A stretch of DNA of 64,000 nucleotides from Dyella sp. ASV24 (GTDB lineage: Bacteria; Pseudomonadota; Gammaproteobacteria; Xanthomonadales; Rhodanobacteraceae). The notes beneath the pieces are model-generated. The model did no database searches. It saw only the letters and a list, made by a program, of their open reading frames with translations, and was not told the origin of the DNA. Location of the stretch: the NCBI RefSeq assembly GCF_016428905.1, contig NZ_JAELTQ010000010.1, positions 1 to 64,000 on the forward strand. The letters run 5' to 3'. This document shows positions 53,337 through 62,089 of this stretch, piece by piece. How positions within the stretch are numbered: the first letter of the stretch is position 1; every line of letters starts with the position of its first letter. The position numbers and the translations under genes were made by a program.

Positions 53337-54577
53337 TTGATATGTTCTGCCGCCCGTTGGAGTGAAGGAATCACATCTTCTATGCGACAGAAGCCATCCT
53401 CGCTCTTCGGGCAAGCCGTCGGGTTCAGAACCAAGGACGTTGGCTTGTCCGTGCTATCGGTGCGCAACTGCGTCAGGGTCTGAGCCTGGTAGATGACTCG
53501 AACATAACGTTGCCCTGAGGTCGGGCGATGCCATACCTCGATACCGAGAGCCCCGCCAATCGGCGGGTCGTCCTGGCCGTAACTTGGCATCTTGAAGTGC
53601 ATGCCCAGCACGCTGGCGAGCGCGACAATATTGTTGTCGCTTCCCACCATGACACTCAGGCGAGGAGCGTTCGTATCTTGCAAGAGCGAAAGGATACGCT
53701 TGCTCATGAGTGACGCGACACGTTCCGACATGTAGCTGGGACGTGCGTATACGTCGAAAAGAAGCGCATGTAGACGGGATAGATCCTCGAGCCTGGACGG
53801 GTCGGTGCGCCCCCAGCCGACATCGTCCGGCGATCGCCCCTCTGCATACGCCATGAGGATGACTTCAGCGGTACCGGAAGTCGTTGCAATAGGACCGGTC
53901 AGCACCATGTGGCTTTGGTCAGGGGAGGTTCTCAGGCTTCCGTGCCATGTGCTGGAGTCGCACAGGGGCTGCGTCCCACCGGGTTCGCAACCCAGTACCG
54001 ACGCCATGGTTGCCAACTCCTTCCCATGTGGTGCGGTCAATGCGTCCGGGCCGCCTGTCTGAGATTGAATGGATGCCACGGCTTCCCCGGTATTCCAGGC
54101 TACCGCCTTGGCTTCGATGGGGTGGAACAGTGGGTCGTCAGTGCCTTGGGGAAGGTGCCCGATGGCGATAGGGCACCCTGGAGCGAAACCCTGCGCAAGC
54201 GCCTTGGCGCTTGCGATTGTGCGCTGGTCCGTGTTGGCCCAAAACCAGATGCTGGATGGAGCGGGGCATCCTTTCGCCGGGAACAGACCCGCATGGCTTA
54301 GGCGCTCACGGTCGTAGGCACCCATGTGCTCGGCCCCTTTGGCGCCGTGCGTGGTCAATTCACTGGGAGCTTGCGACCAGGTGGGCCAAGGCTTTCCATT
54401 GACCTCGTTGGCCTGAATTTCGCCCGGCAGGGGCGTGCGCACCCCATGCCTGTAAAGAAGGATGACGCGCTCCAGTTGCATATCGTCGCTGGCCACCGCC
54501 GCGACGGATGCGAACGCCATCCAGGCTGACAAGATCAGAACCGAGATGGCGCGGCGAGAGATTGGGTGGCTCTTCAT
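53333..54577 (-). CDS. Histidine acid phosphatase (AppA/Agp-like), secreted
   Basis: The 414-residue enzyme has a signal peptide (VLILSAWMAFASVAAVAS) and the histidine acid phosphatase active site LLYRHGVRTP, with nucleophile His44 and Arg43/47. The second catalytic motif, normally GHD(T/S)N, here reads VGSDNN at 311-316: Asp314 (proton donor) is kept but the His is Ser. Relatives are periplasmic phytases or glucose-1-phosphatases. It is the third gene of a minus-strand locus after a PI-PLC and a TonB receptor, which suggests inositol-phosphate dephosphorylation. The His-to-Ser change may alter activity. Confidence 0.85.
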   Translation of the reverse strand: MKSHPISRRAISVLILSAWMAFASVAAVASDDMQLERVILLYRHGVRTPLPGEIQANEVNGKPWPTWSQAPSELTTHGAKGAEHMGAYDRERLSHAGLFPAKGCPAPSSIWFWANTDQRTIASAKALAQGFAPGCPIAIGHLPQGTDDPLFHPIEAKAVAWNTGEAVASIQSQTGGPDALTAPHGKELATMASVLGCEPGGTQPLCDSSTWHGSLRTSPDQSHMVLTGPIATTSGTAEVILMAYAEGRSPDDVGWGRTDPSRLEDLSRLHALLFDVYARPSYMSERVASLMSKRILSLLQDTNAPRLSVMVGSDNNIVALASVLGMHFKMPSYGQDDPPIGGALGIEVWHRPTSGQRYVRVIYQAQTLTQLRTDSTDKPTSLVLNPTACPKSEDGFCRIEDVIPSLQRAAEHIK

Positions 54578-54676
54578 CTATGCGAGTCCATGCGACGTTT
54601 GATTGCTACCGAAAGAACCGAACGCGTACACCGACCATGCAGGTTTGCTGCACGATCGGTGCATCATCAGGGAGCG

Positions 54677-57397
54677 TTAGAACGTATAGCTTAGGTTGAC
54701 CATGTACACGCGCCCCGTATCCACGTAAGCACCATCCGCACCTGGGTCATAGGCCAGGTAGCGCTTCGACTTGCCTTCCGTCTCATAGAAGGTCGCTTCG
54801 TTGAGCAGGTTCCTCACGGAAACACCGACATCGACGCCGTGGGGCAGGTGGTAGGTGGCGTTGAAGTTGAGTGTCTTGACTGGCTGCAAGTAGTAATCGA
54901 GCCGGTCGCTGGTCAGCCCGATCAGCTGCAGGCCCGTGTAGTTGTAGGTCAGGTCGGCGCGAAGCGTCGAATCGTCATAGAAAAGATCCGCGTTGTAGAT
55001 CTTCTCCGGAGCGCGAGGCAGCCAGGTGCTGCCCGGATGGTCGATGCGGTCGCTCTCGGCAGAGCTGTGTTGCAGCGTGATATTGCCGCTGGCGCCGAAG
55101 TGGCTCCAGAAACCCGGCAGGCTCACGAACTGCTTGCTAGCGGCCAGCTCTGTGCCAAACAGCTTGGCCGTGCCGCCGTTTTCGGGCGTGGTAACGGGCA
55201 CACCGTTTTCCAGAATGGTGCCCGTCGGCACGTTGCCGCCCAGCGTGCTGTCGTTGGTGGTGTTCGCCTGCGAGGTATAGACAAAGCCCTTGATGCGCTT
55301 GTAGTACGCCGACGCGGTGAGTAATCCGCCATTGGCGTCATAGAACTCGGCGGACAAGTCAAGGTTGTCGGCGGTTGTGGGCTTGAGATCCGGATTGGGC
55401 TTGGAGATGCCCAGCACTTTGCCCGTTGTATCGTCGATCGAGTACACGGTTTCGCCGGAGATGAGGCCGAAGGCCGGCCGGCTGAAGCTGCGACGCAACG
55501 AGGCGCGATACACCGTCAGGTCATTGGGTCGATAGTTCAGACTAATGCCCGGCAATACCTCGCCATACGTACGGCCATTGTTGACGAACTGACCCGTGGC
55601 GTCATCGCCGTTGGACTGCCAGGACGTGGCCGAATAGTGGGTCAGTTCGTAGCGAACGCCCGGGAGTATGGTCAGTGCGTCATAGTTCAGCGTCGCCATG
55701 AAATAGGCGGCGTAGATGTTCTCGCGGCTGGAAGTCGTGTTGGCGTTGTAGTCGTTGGCGGTGTAGTTGCCCGCTCCGTTGGGATCATTGACGTACTGAT
55801 ACGGCAACGCTTGCGCAAGCACCCAGTTGCGGTCGATCAACTTGAAGGGGCCGGCGTACTTGCCGCCGAACGCGCCATTGATGACCTGGCCCGGCAGCGC
55901 AGCGAGCGCGGGGCCACCCGGCGCGTAGTACGGGTAGGCGGGGCCGCCGAAGTAGGTGCCGCCGTAGACGAAATTGTTGTCGTCATGGAAGAAGGGATGA
56001 TCGTAGGCATTGCGCTTGGACGTATCCGCGGAAAGACCAAACTTGATGTTCTGGAGCGCGCCATCGTCCAGTTGATACGTGCCGTTGGCATGGGCATTGA
56101 TACGCGTATCCTTGCTGCCCGCGTTGTGCCCTTGCACCTTCCAGAACGAATCGGTGTTCAGGCTGTAGAAGTTGTTCTGCAGCGCGGACGAATTGCCGGC
56201 AATGCTCGGATAGGCAGGATTGCCGAGCCCAAAGGTGAACTGCCCCGGCACCGGCTGGCCGTACAGACTGGCTTCCACGTAGTCCGGCCGATTGCGATTG
56301 CCAAAGCCAAAGGACGTGCCGTATTCAAGATTCAGGTGATCAAGTCGGCTATCACCACCCAATTGCAGCGACGCCATCTTCTCGTCGAGGTCGCGGGTAT
56401 TGAAATAGCCGCCACGTAGAATGTCCGTGGCATTCTGATTGCGGGCCGAAGCCTGGTTCTGCTCACCCTTGACGCTGTAGTAGCCGTAGATGGCCCGGGC
56501 GTACAGAGAGGTTTTCTCGCCGTGCCAGTCCAGCGAAACGTTCGCGCCGTAGCGTTTGATCTGATTGGTATAGATGCTGTACTTGTACTGCGAGCTTTGC
56601 AGTGGACCGGCGTAGCGAAGGTCGGTGGCATTCGCCTCCGCGGGATTTACCGGCGTGTAGGAGGAGTTCGGGGCAACCGCTTCCGCCGCGTTGTTGTTCT
56701 TACCGTAATAGGCCGCTGCATAGATGCCATAGGCCTTGTCGTCGCCAAAGCGCTTGGCAAACTCTTGCTGCACCGTGCCGCCCTTGTTGGACACACCCAG
56801 ATCGGAGGCCAGCGAATTCATCTGGCCCTGCACGGTGGTCTTGGCGTACGTGTCTTTTTCGAAGTCGAATGCCGTCGGCGTGCGCATGTCGATGGTGCCG
56901 CCGATAGAGTCGCCGGGCATATCGGGCGTGGGTGCCTTGGATACCTTGACCGACTGGATGCCGAACGGCGCCAGCATGTTCAGCGAGATCGCGCGGGTGG
57001 AGGAGTCAGTTTCCGGCAGCGCGAACCCATTGACCGTATAAGCGTTGTAGCTTGAATCCAGACCGCGGATGGTCACGTACTCGTTCTCGCCGGTGGCCGC
57101 CTGCCCAAGATGCATGTCGCTGTAGGCGGACAGGCCAGGCAAGTGCGACACGACGTCCGCGATGTTGGCCGAGGGGACCGCATTCATCTCCTGCTTGGTC
57201 ATGACGCTACTGACACTGGTCCCGAGCCTCTGCTCATCGATCGTGCCCGTCGTGGGGGTGCCATCGGCGGTCACGCTTACCTCAGACAGGGTTTTGGTCT
57301 TCTTGTCGGCATCATCGTCTGCGTGGGCAATGGCGCTCAGGCTAAGGCCAATGCATACAGAAACAGCGAGTAAGTTGAGCTTGTACGACTGGTTCAT
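54677..57397 (-). CDS. TonB-dependent receptor, Xanthomonas/Caulobacter type
   Basis: The 906-residue outer-membrane receptor has a signal peptide (LNLLAVSVCIGLSLSAIAHA), then a plug: LSEVSVTADGTP, IADVVSHLPGLSAYSDM, ENEYVTIRGLDSSYNAYTVNGFALPETDSSTRAISLNMLAPFGIQSVKVSKAPTPDMPGDSIGGTIDMRTP. A long beta-barrel ends in YMVNLSYTF with the terminal Phe of outer-membrane proteins. The GDSIGGTIDMRTP plug end marks the TIGR01782-type family common in Xanthomonadales, often for carbohydrate or small anionic ligand uptake. Its substrate is inferred to come from the PI-PLC upstream (204 bases) and the phosphatase downstream (99 bases). Confidence 0.9.
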   Translation of the reverse strand: MNQSYKLNLLAVSVCIGLSLSAIAHADDDADKKTKTLSEVSVTADGTPTTGTIDEQRLGTSVSSVMTKQEMNAVPSANIADVVSHLPGLSAYSDMHLGQAATGENEYVTIRGLDSSYNAYTVNGFALPETDSSTRAISLNMLAPFGIQSVKVSKAPTPDMPGDSIGGTIDMRTPTAFDFEKDTYAKTTVQGQMNSLASDLGVSNKGGTVQQEFAKRFGDDKAYGIYAAAYYGKNNNAAEAVAPNSSYTPVNPAEANATDLRYAGPLQSSQYKYSIYTNQIKRYGANVSLDWHGEKTSLYARAIYGYYSVKGEQNQASARNQNATDILRGGYFNTRDLDEKMASLQLGGDSRLDHLNLEYGTSFGFGNRNRPDYVEASLYGQPVPGQFTFGLGNPAYPSIAGNSSALQNNFYSLNTDSFWKVQGHNAGSKDTRINAHANGTYQLDDGALQNIKFGLSADTSKRNAYDHPFFHDDNNFVYGGTYFGGPAYPYYAPGGPALAALPGQVINGAFGGKYAGPFKLIDRNWVLAQALPYQYVNDPNGAGNYTANDYNANTTSSRENIYAAYFMATLNYDALTILPGVRYELTHYSATSWQSNGDDATGQFVNNGRTYGEVLPGISLNYRPNDLTVYRASLRRSFSRPAFGLISGETVYSIDDTTGKVLGISKPNPDLKPTTADNLDLSAEFYDANGGLLTASAYYKRIKGFVYTSQANTTNDSTLGGNVPTGTILENGVPVTTPENGGTAKLFGTELAASKQFVSLPGFWSHFGASGNITLQHSSAESDRIDHPGSTWLPRAPEKIYNADLFYDDSTLRADLTYNYTGLQLIGLTSDRLDYYLQPVKTLNFNATYHLPHGVDVGVSVRNLLNEATFYETEGKSKRYLAYDPGADGAYVDTGRVYMVNLSYTF

Positions 57398-57601
57398 GAG
57401 AAGGACGTCCTGGGGGAGGGCGGAGCTTGTTAAAGGATCGGTGGTGTATGCATGGCGCGCGGCAATAGCACGCCGGTCCGCCAGAGAACGTGGCGGATTC
57501 TTGTCATCCAGAAAGTGCGGGGGATCCTGAGACGCACCTCGCTTATCCTGGGAAAACCAACTTCCTGCAGGAAAGCGAGTTAGTCAGATCGGGGCGGACG
57601 C

Positions 57602-58783
57602 CTATTGCGATAGGTCGGCCCCACTGCAGTGCGCCATGGTGGCGAGAGGATTGCAGCGAGCGTGTGCGTGGCCTGGAAAGCTCACCATATAGCCCGAAGC
57701 AGCCGGCTCGTGATCGGGATAGTCGGTACTCAAGAGCTGTGCGCCGCTGGCGAGCATGGCATCCCGCCGCGTGGTGTCGTTGCGTGCCGGTTCCTTGAGA
57801 TTGGCATCGGTGCGCGTCCGCACCAGGTAGCCTTCCTTGACCAACTTGGCGATGTCCTCGGCACTTCCATCATTGAGCTCGGTAAATGCGGCATCGTCGT
57901 CGCCCGGCGCGGCGTTAGTGAAAAGCACCCGGTTGCGAAGCGACGGATGTCCTTTGAGATAGGCGGCGCCCACGGAGCGCTGATCGAGCAGGAAGACGAC
58001 CTTGCCACGGGCATCGTCGAGCTGAGGCCATCCGTGTGCACGGATGGCACTATTGAGCGTCGACGCATTACCGCGAACGTCATCGGGACTCAGATACTCA
58101 TCGCGGGGGAACACCGAGCGTATCTCTGCGTCTAGCGCGTCCAGCGCTTGAGTGTTGAATGGCTCGGGCTGGACAGTGGGGAAGGGCATGTGCAACGGCG
58201 ACTCGATCGTTTCGAGCAAGACGAAAACCGGTAGATGGCCCGGATGTGCTTTTGACCAGGTCCGCACTTCACGCAAACAAGCCACCAGGGGTTCGCAGTT
58301 GCTGCGTTGATCCATGTCCTGGATGTGCATGACCTTGAAGCCGGGGCGCCGCATGACCTCTGGGTCCGCGAACGGAGCATCCGGACGAAGTCCCGCCTTG
58401 GCGACTTCGGCCACAACGGCGGGATGCGCATAGCGGCCACCCTTGGCGTCGCCATAGATGTCCAGCTCGATCTGGCGCACCCCATCGTTCAGCTGCTGGG
58501 TTAGCGCAGGGTGTGCGTAGTCGAGGATGGCGTACATATCCGGCGCCACGCGCTGCCAGATGGCCGCTTCGCCTGGCGCCAGTCCGGCGTGGTAGCTGTT
58601 GTGACTGCCGATGTACTGCAGTTGGTTGAGGCGCAGGCTCGGTGTATCCGTCATGGCGCCGCACGATGCCGATGCAGCCAGCATCAGCATGAAGAGACGT
58701 CGGGATCCACGCATGGTTGTGGTGTATGAAGACAGGCCCTCGGAGGGACGAGGGGCTTCTGAGAACGGCCGAATGTTGAACAT
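57602..58783 (-). CDS. Calcium-dependent phosphoinositide-specific phospholipase C (PI-PLC X type)
   Basis: The 393-residue enzyme begins with a hydrophobic export signal (RLFMLMLAASASCGA). The TIM-barrel PLC domain has LRLNQLQYIGSHNSYH (catalytic His61), IELDIYGD (calcium ligands Glu106/Asp108), KVMHIQDMDQRSNC (second catalytic His153) and VFVLLETIESP. This matches the bacterial PI-PLC-C1 family, which cleaves phosphatidylinositol to inositol phosphate and diacylglycerol. GAGG precedes ATG 58783. ATG 58714 (MRGSRRLFML) would give a shorter signal. It is the first gene of the putative scavenging locus. Confidence 0.85.
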   Translation of the reverse strand: MFNIRPFSEAPRPSEGLSSYTTTMRGSRRLFMLMLAASASCGAMTDTPSLRLNQLQYIGSHNSYHAGLAPGEAAIWQRVAPDMYAILDYAHPALTQQLNDGVRQIELDIYGDAKGGRYAHPAVVAEVAKAGLRPDAPFADPEVMRRPGFKVMHIQDMDQRSNCEPLVACLREVRTWSKAHPGHLPVFVLLETIESPLHMPFPTVQPEPFNTQALDALDAEIRSVFPRDEYLSPDDVRGNASTLNSAIRAHGWPQLDDARGKVVFLLDQRSVGAAYLKGHPSLRNRVLFTNAAPGDDDAAFTELNDGSAEDIAKLVKEGYLVRTRTDANLKEPARNDTTRRDAMLASGAQLLSTDYPDHEPAASGYMVSFPGHAHARCNPLATMAHCSGADLSQ

Positions 58784-58848
58784 GACAACCTCGCGCCGGC
58801 ATGACTGCCAGTCGTTAGAGAATCCGAACGGATCGCAAAATGTACCTA

Positions 58849-58864
58849 TCTAAATCGATCTAAA
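58849..58864 (-). promoter_or_regulatory. Operator-like motif upstream of the PI-PLC gene
   Basis: Read on the minus strand, 58864-58849 is TTTAGATCGATTTAGA, whose first 11 bases TTTAGATCGAT equal the motif at 5924-5934 before the GH92 gene. It lies 66 bases upstream of the phospholipase ATG. Probability of an 11-mer recurring by chance at two comparable promoter positions is low but not zero. Confidence 0.45.
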
Positions 58865-59735
58865 ATGCGCTTGCGATTCTTGACCGAGAGTGTGTCCGCG
58901 TAGTGACGACAGCGTGAATCGTGGGACGAAATTTGGACGTCCATACAGATTCGTTGTCACGAAATTGTATTCCGTAAGTACGGCGACAGCCTTGGCTCAA
59001 CCCTGGCACGGTCACGCTGACTAGTAGCCATCGCGATAGCGTCTCGCTGATCGGACAGAGTGCATCATCCGGATGATGGTGACTTCATGAGTGCCGTTCG
59101 ATACGTCGTCTGGCGGTGGCCGGTTTCGTATCGACGAAGCAGCAGTCGCAAGACACGCATTTCGCCTCGATGCCATGCCCACCCCAAAATTGCCTGCTGC
59201 AGTTGGGGCATTGATATTTGCGCCGATGTCAGGAGAGTCGTTGAAGCCAAAGCGTTTCGACGACGACGCTTCCTGCTGCATGCGCTCGGCACATGCCGAG
59301 GGAGCGTTTTCGATTCCAGGAAGACCTTAGGTCGATCCCGCCGCTAATAACTTAGGCGCATAAGAACATGCGTAATGATTGTAAGCACGAAGAGACGCGC
59401 CGCCACCCTTCAGCGAAAGGACGTGGCAAGCCATTTCCGCGCACCATTTCAATTGTTTACGCGTAGACGCCATCGCTCATGCGACCGCCTCGGCCACTTG
59501 TGCACGAGCTTTCGCGGCGTTGACTGCAGGCAGTCATGTGCACACTATCGAGTACAGATTGCGGGCGAGCTAGCTCTCGATCTGTTCATCCCATGCAGCG
59601 CTAACGCTGCGGGCCTTCGTGCCCCGGAGCGGCAACGCCTGGTGATGTTATGGGATCTGCAACCGCTGGATGCTTTCGAAAACCCAACCGCCGTTTTCGA
59701 CTCGTTGCGTGACGCCTTAGTCCAAGGAGGACACC
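58865..59735. other. Gene-poor region
   Basis: About 870 bases between the PI-PLC locus and the next gene. I see no frame with a recognisable family. Short frames are unlike coding sequence. The stretch 59650-59735 contains MLWDLQPLDAFENPTAVFDSLRD, which could be a remnant of a coding region that ends just before the next start, but no start or family is evident. Confidence 0.4.
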
Positions 59736-60185
59736 GTGAAAAAGCGTCGATTACTTTCATCTATCGCACTCTGCCTGCTTCTCGCCTTCTCAACGCTAGC
59801 CACCGCCGCGACCATTCAGTCGCAACAAGTGACTTACTTCAACGAGGCCGGAACGATTATCGGGTATCAGTACCTCGACTGTGGCAACTCCGCTCGACAT
59901 GCCGGCACCCTGAGCTCACCCTACAGCGTCATTCAGCACTGGGTGTGCCCCGGAGCCACAACGACATGTGTTTGGGATTCCACCACAAGCAACTGGAATT
60001 GCATCCCCAATACGGCCTCAACGATTTACAAGAACGTTGCCTACCTTCACACGGCTGATGGCATCTCGGCCAAGCAGTTTTGCGCGGATCAAGTGCCTGG
60101 CAATGTCTATGCGAACACCTTGTCATGCTCAGCCACCGCGCCGGAGATCCTCGTCGGATTTGATCCCGTCGTCGGCTGGAACTGA
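59736..60185 (+). CDS. Small secreted cysteine-containing protein, hypothetical
   Basis: The 149-residue protein has a strong signal peptide (SIALCLLLAFSTLATA) and a mature part with six cysteines (YLDCGN, WVCPGATTTCVWDS, WNCIPN, FCADQ, LSCSAT) that probably form disulfides. TYFNEAGTIIGYQYLDCGN resembles small secreted proteins of Xanthomonadales (DUF6289-like pattern), but I cannot name it. The GTG start has AAGGAGG four bases upstream, an unusually strong site. A hairpin terminator follows at 60221. Confidence 0.65.
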   Translation: MKKRRLLSSIALCLLLAFSTLATAATIQSQQVTYFNEAGTIIGYQYLDCGNSARHAGTLSSPYSVIQHWVCPGATTTCVWDSTTSNWNCIPNTASTIYKNVAYLHTADGISAKQFCADQVPGNVYANTLSCSATAPEILVGFDPVVGWN

Positions 60186-60220
60186 CCACCACGTAACGGG
60201 CCTTGATGCGAGCAGTATTG

Positions 60221-60251
60221 GCCACGCCTGTCGTGAAGAGAGGCGTGGCCC
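60221..60251 (+). terminator. Hairpin terminator after the secreted protein gene
   Basis: GGCCACGCCT (60221-60230) pairs perfectly with AGGCGTGGCC (60242-60251) around an 11-base loop, 36 bases after the stop at 60185. No long U-run follows. Confidence 0.55.
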
Positions 60252-60417
60252 CACCCATTACTGGTCGGGGATTTAAATGGCACGGTTGCCGGTGCTGATA
60301 TGAGAGCTGAGGATGTCGGTGTATACCGTTTAAAGTCTTCTTGCCTTCGAGCGAACGTTTTTGTTGGCAGCACTCCGCACGTGCAGTTTCGCTCGCAGCC
60401 TTTGTCCGTGACCGGAC

Positions 60418-60648
60418 TTGCTCGATGATCCGCAGGCCACCTTGAGTGGCATCGCCAATTTTCTCGGGGTGGCTCTCGATCCGGCCGCGTCGCTTGAGAT
60501 CCCTCCTATTTCCATTCAGCGGAACGCGCAGTCGGTCGAATGGGCGGAAAGATCTAGAGAGGATCTAGAGCGCCAAACCGAGCCAAGTGTTGGACCGTTG
60601 GGGCATGATTTGGACAAAGGTCAACAACAAGTTGAGAAGGGCAGGTGA
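60418..60648 (+). pseudogene. Sulfotransferase C-terminal remnant
   Basis: The readable part LLDDPQATLSGIANFLGVALDPAASL corresponds to the conserved C-terminal segment of bacterial sulfotransferases (LL.DP.ATL..IA.FLG). QRNAQSVEWAERSRED follows. An in-frame stop at 60409-60411 and the absence of the PAPS-binding N-terminal domain show it is a fragment. GATCTAGAG is repeated at 60551 and 60562 at its end. Such genes belong to surface-glycan or sulfated-lipid clusters, in keeping with the glycosyltransferase nearby. Confidence 0.5.
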
Positions 60649-60792
60649 GTCCCGGGCGTGGAGGCGGCCGCCCCAGATCGAAGCGGCTTTCGCTTGAAGT
60701 GGATCTAGGGCTCGGCACGACTCGTACCTGTGCTTTAGCAGGCGGCTTGAGGTCCGCATCGAGACACTCAGACAGGCTCATGGCAAATCGTT

Positions 60793-61086
60793 TTGAGGAC
60801 AGAACGTAAGCGACAGGAGGCGTATATTTGCGCTGCCGAAGACCGCACGCACCTAGAAGTCGATCCTGCTCGACAGGAAGCCAAACAGCGGCAGCAAAGG
60901 CATGAAGGCGCAGAACGGGCTCATCGCGATGCTGTCGCTGCAATGCAGGGTCAGCTCAATTTAGTCGCTGTCCAGTCGCGTGATCTTGAACAAGAGGCCT
61001 CGCGGCAAGCTGGCCAGATCGCCGGATTGGAAAAGGCGTTGTCAGAGGCCCCAGGCCTAGGATGGTCGATTCATAATTTTACATAA
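60793..61086 (+). CDS. Coiled-coil fragment, possible gene remnant
   Basis: The 97-residue frame is rich in Gln, Glu, Arg and Ala with heptad-like spacing (AVAAMQGQLNLVAVQSRDLEQEASRQAGQIAGLEKALSEAPG). Coiled-coil stalks of this type join catalytic domains in polysaccharide-cluster methyltransferases and glycosyltransferases. It starts with TTG without an obvious ribosome site, ends abruptly and matches no complete family, so it is probably a fragment of a larger gene. Confidence 0.3.
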   Translation: MRTERKRQEAYICAAEDRTHLEVDPARQEAKQRQQRHEGAERAHRDAVAAMQGQLNLVAVQSRDLEQEASRQAGQIAGLEKALSEAPGLGWSIHNFT

Positions 61087-61156
61087 TATACATTATGCGA
61101 AATTATGGTGTAGTAGCGCGTTGCATTGAATCGGCTCGATCTGGGAAATGATCAGA
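61087..61156. other. AT-rich spacer with palindrome
   Basis: CATAAT and ATTATG (61082-61097) flank an ATAC loop in an AT-rich patch unlike the GC-rich surroundings. It may be the end of a transferred or deleted segment. No gene is seen. Confidence 0.3.
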
Positions 61157-62089
61157 TCAATGCTCGCCCTTAAACAGTTCTCCCAACGCCGACTCCAGTG
61201 CAACCACATGGGCGCTTCCGAAAACCACTATGACGCGATCGTACCTTTGCAGCGACTTGCGTATTGCGGTGAGGACGTAGCGATCTCGGAGTGAGTCCGA
61301 GGTTCGGGCGACTTCATTGAGACGGCCCATCTTCAACGTTGGATCCAAGCGGCGGGGATCCCATGTCTTCGCCGTGACCGATTGCCCGGTGACCTCGCGA
61401 TACTCGCGCAAAAAGCCGTCCCAGGTTTCCCAGCCCTGTTGTACCGGCACGCCGTTTCCGATGATCTGGGCATGGAAGAAGGATGGGTATTCGGAGGCAG
61501 CCTCTTGGAGGTCTGGATTTCGATAGCTTCCCACTAGGCGAGTGGCAACCAGGTAGACAAACACCTCCCGCGCAGGATGGCGAGCCAGAAGTTCCGTCAT
61601 TTCTGCTTGGGCGGGCGCGTCTGCGCTTTCGGTGGGAGTGTCCAACTGCCTTGCCAGTTGCACGGTAAAGCCCAGGTCGGCCCCCCGCCTGATAGCCTGA
61701 TCTCTGGTCTCCGTGGCGAGATCGTCCGGTGCCAAGCTTTCGTGAAGAATGAACTGTGGCTGGACCCGGTCGAATATCGCCGCCATGCGCTGGTACATGG
61801 GTGCGTGAGGATCGAGCAGATGATACGTGCCTAGCACAACCAAATGCTTTTTGCCGCTCTTGCGTTCCCACACATAGGGTACGCTTGGGAGCTTGGTCGA
61901 CTCCTTTGATTGTAGATAGTCGTCCGGTGCGGGCTGTTTTACAGACTCAGCTGCATGGCTTCCGCGACCAATGGTCACGAGCAGCAGAAAAGCCAGCAGG
62001 CTAGTACCGACATGCGTCGCTTTTCTGGTGTATCTCCGTGCACCAAAGAGATATCCCATGAGCGCATTGAGGAAACTAGATATAGACAT
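61157..62089 (-). CDS. TraB/GumN-like putative secreted protein
   Basis: The 310-residue protein has an N-terminal hydrophobic segment (TSLLAFLLLVTIGRGSHA), then VVLGTYHLLDPHAPMYQRMAAIFDRVQPQFILHESLAP and a C-terminal RVIVVFGSAHVVALESAL. The GTYH start and GSAH end motifs are those of the TraB/PrgY/GumN (Tiki-like) fold, in which they form a metalloprotease-like site. The similarity is by motif only. The gene starts within the last 14 bases of the upstream glycosyltransferase, so the two are co-translated. Confidence 0.45.
   Translation of the reverse strand: MSISSFLNALMGYLFGARRYTRKATHVGTSLLAFLLLVTIGRGSHAAESVKQPAPDDYLQSKESTKLPSVPYVWERKSGKKHLVVLGTYHLLDPHAPMYQRMAAIFDRVQPQFILHESLAPDDLATETRDQAIRRGADLGFTVQLARQLDTPTESADAPAQAEMTELLARHPAREVFVYLVATRLVGSYRNPDLQEAASEYPSFFHAQIIGNGVPVQQGWETWDGFLREYREVTGQSVTAKTWDPRRLDPTLKMGRLNEVARTSDSLRDRYVLTAIRKSLQRYDRVIVVFGSAHVVALESALGELFKGEH

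Noticed and set aside
59375-60058. 227-codon plus-strand frame spanning the start of the small secreted protein gene
   Set aside because: The GTG frame at 59736 has a perfect AAGGAGG and a signal peptide. The longer frame has arginine-rich shadow composition, though 59650-59735 might be a remnant.
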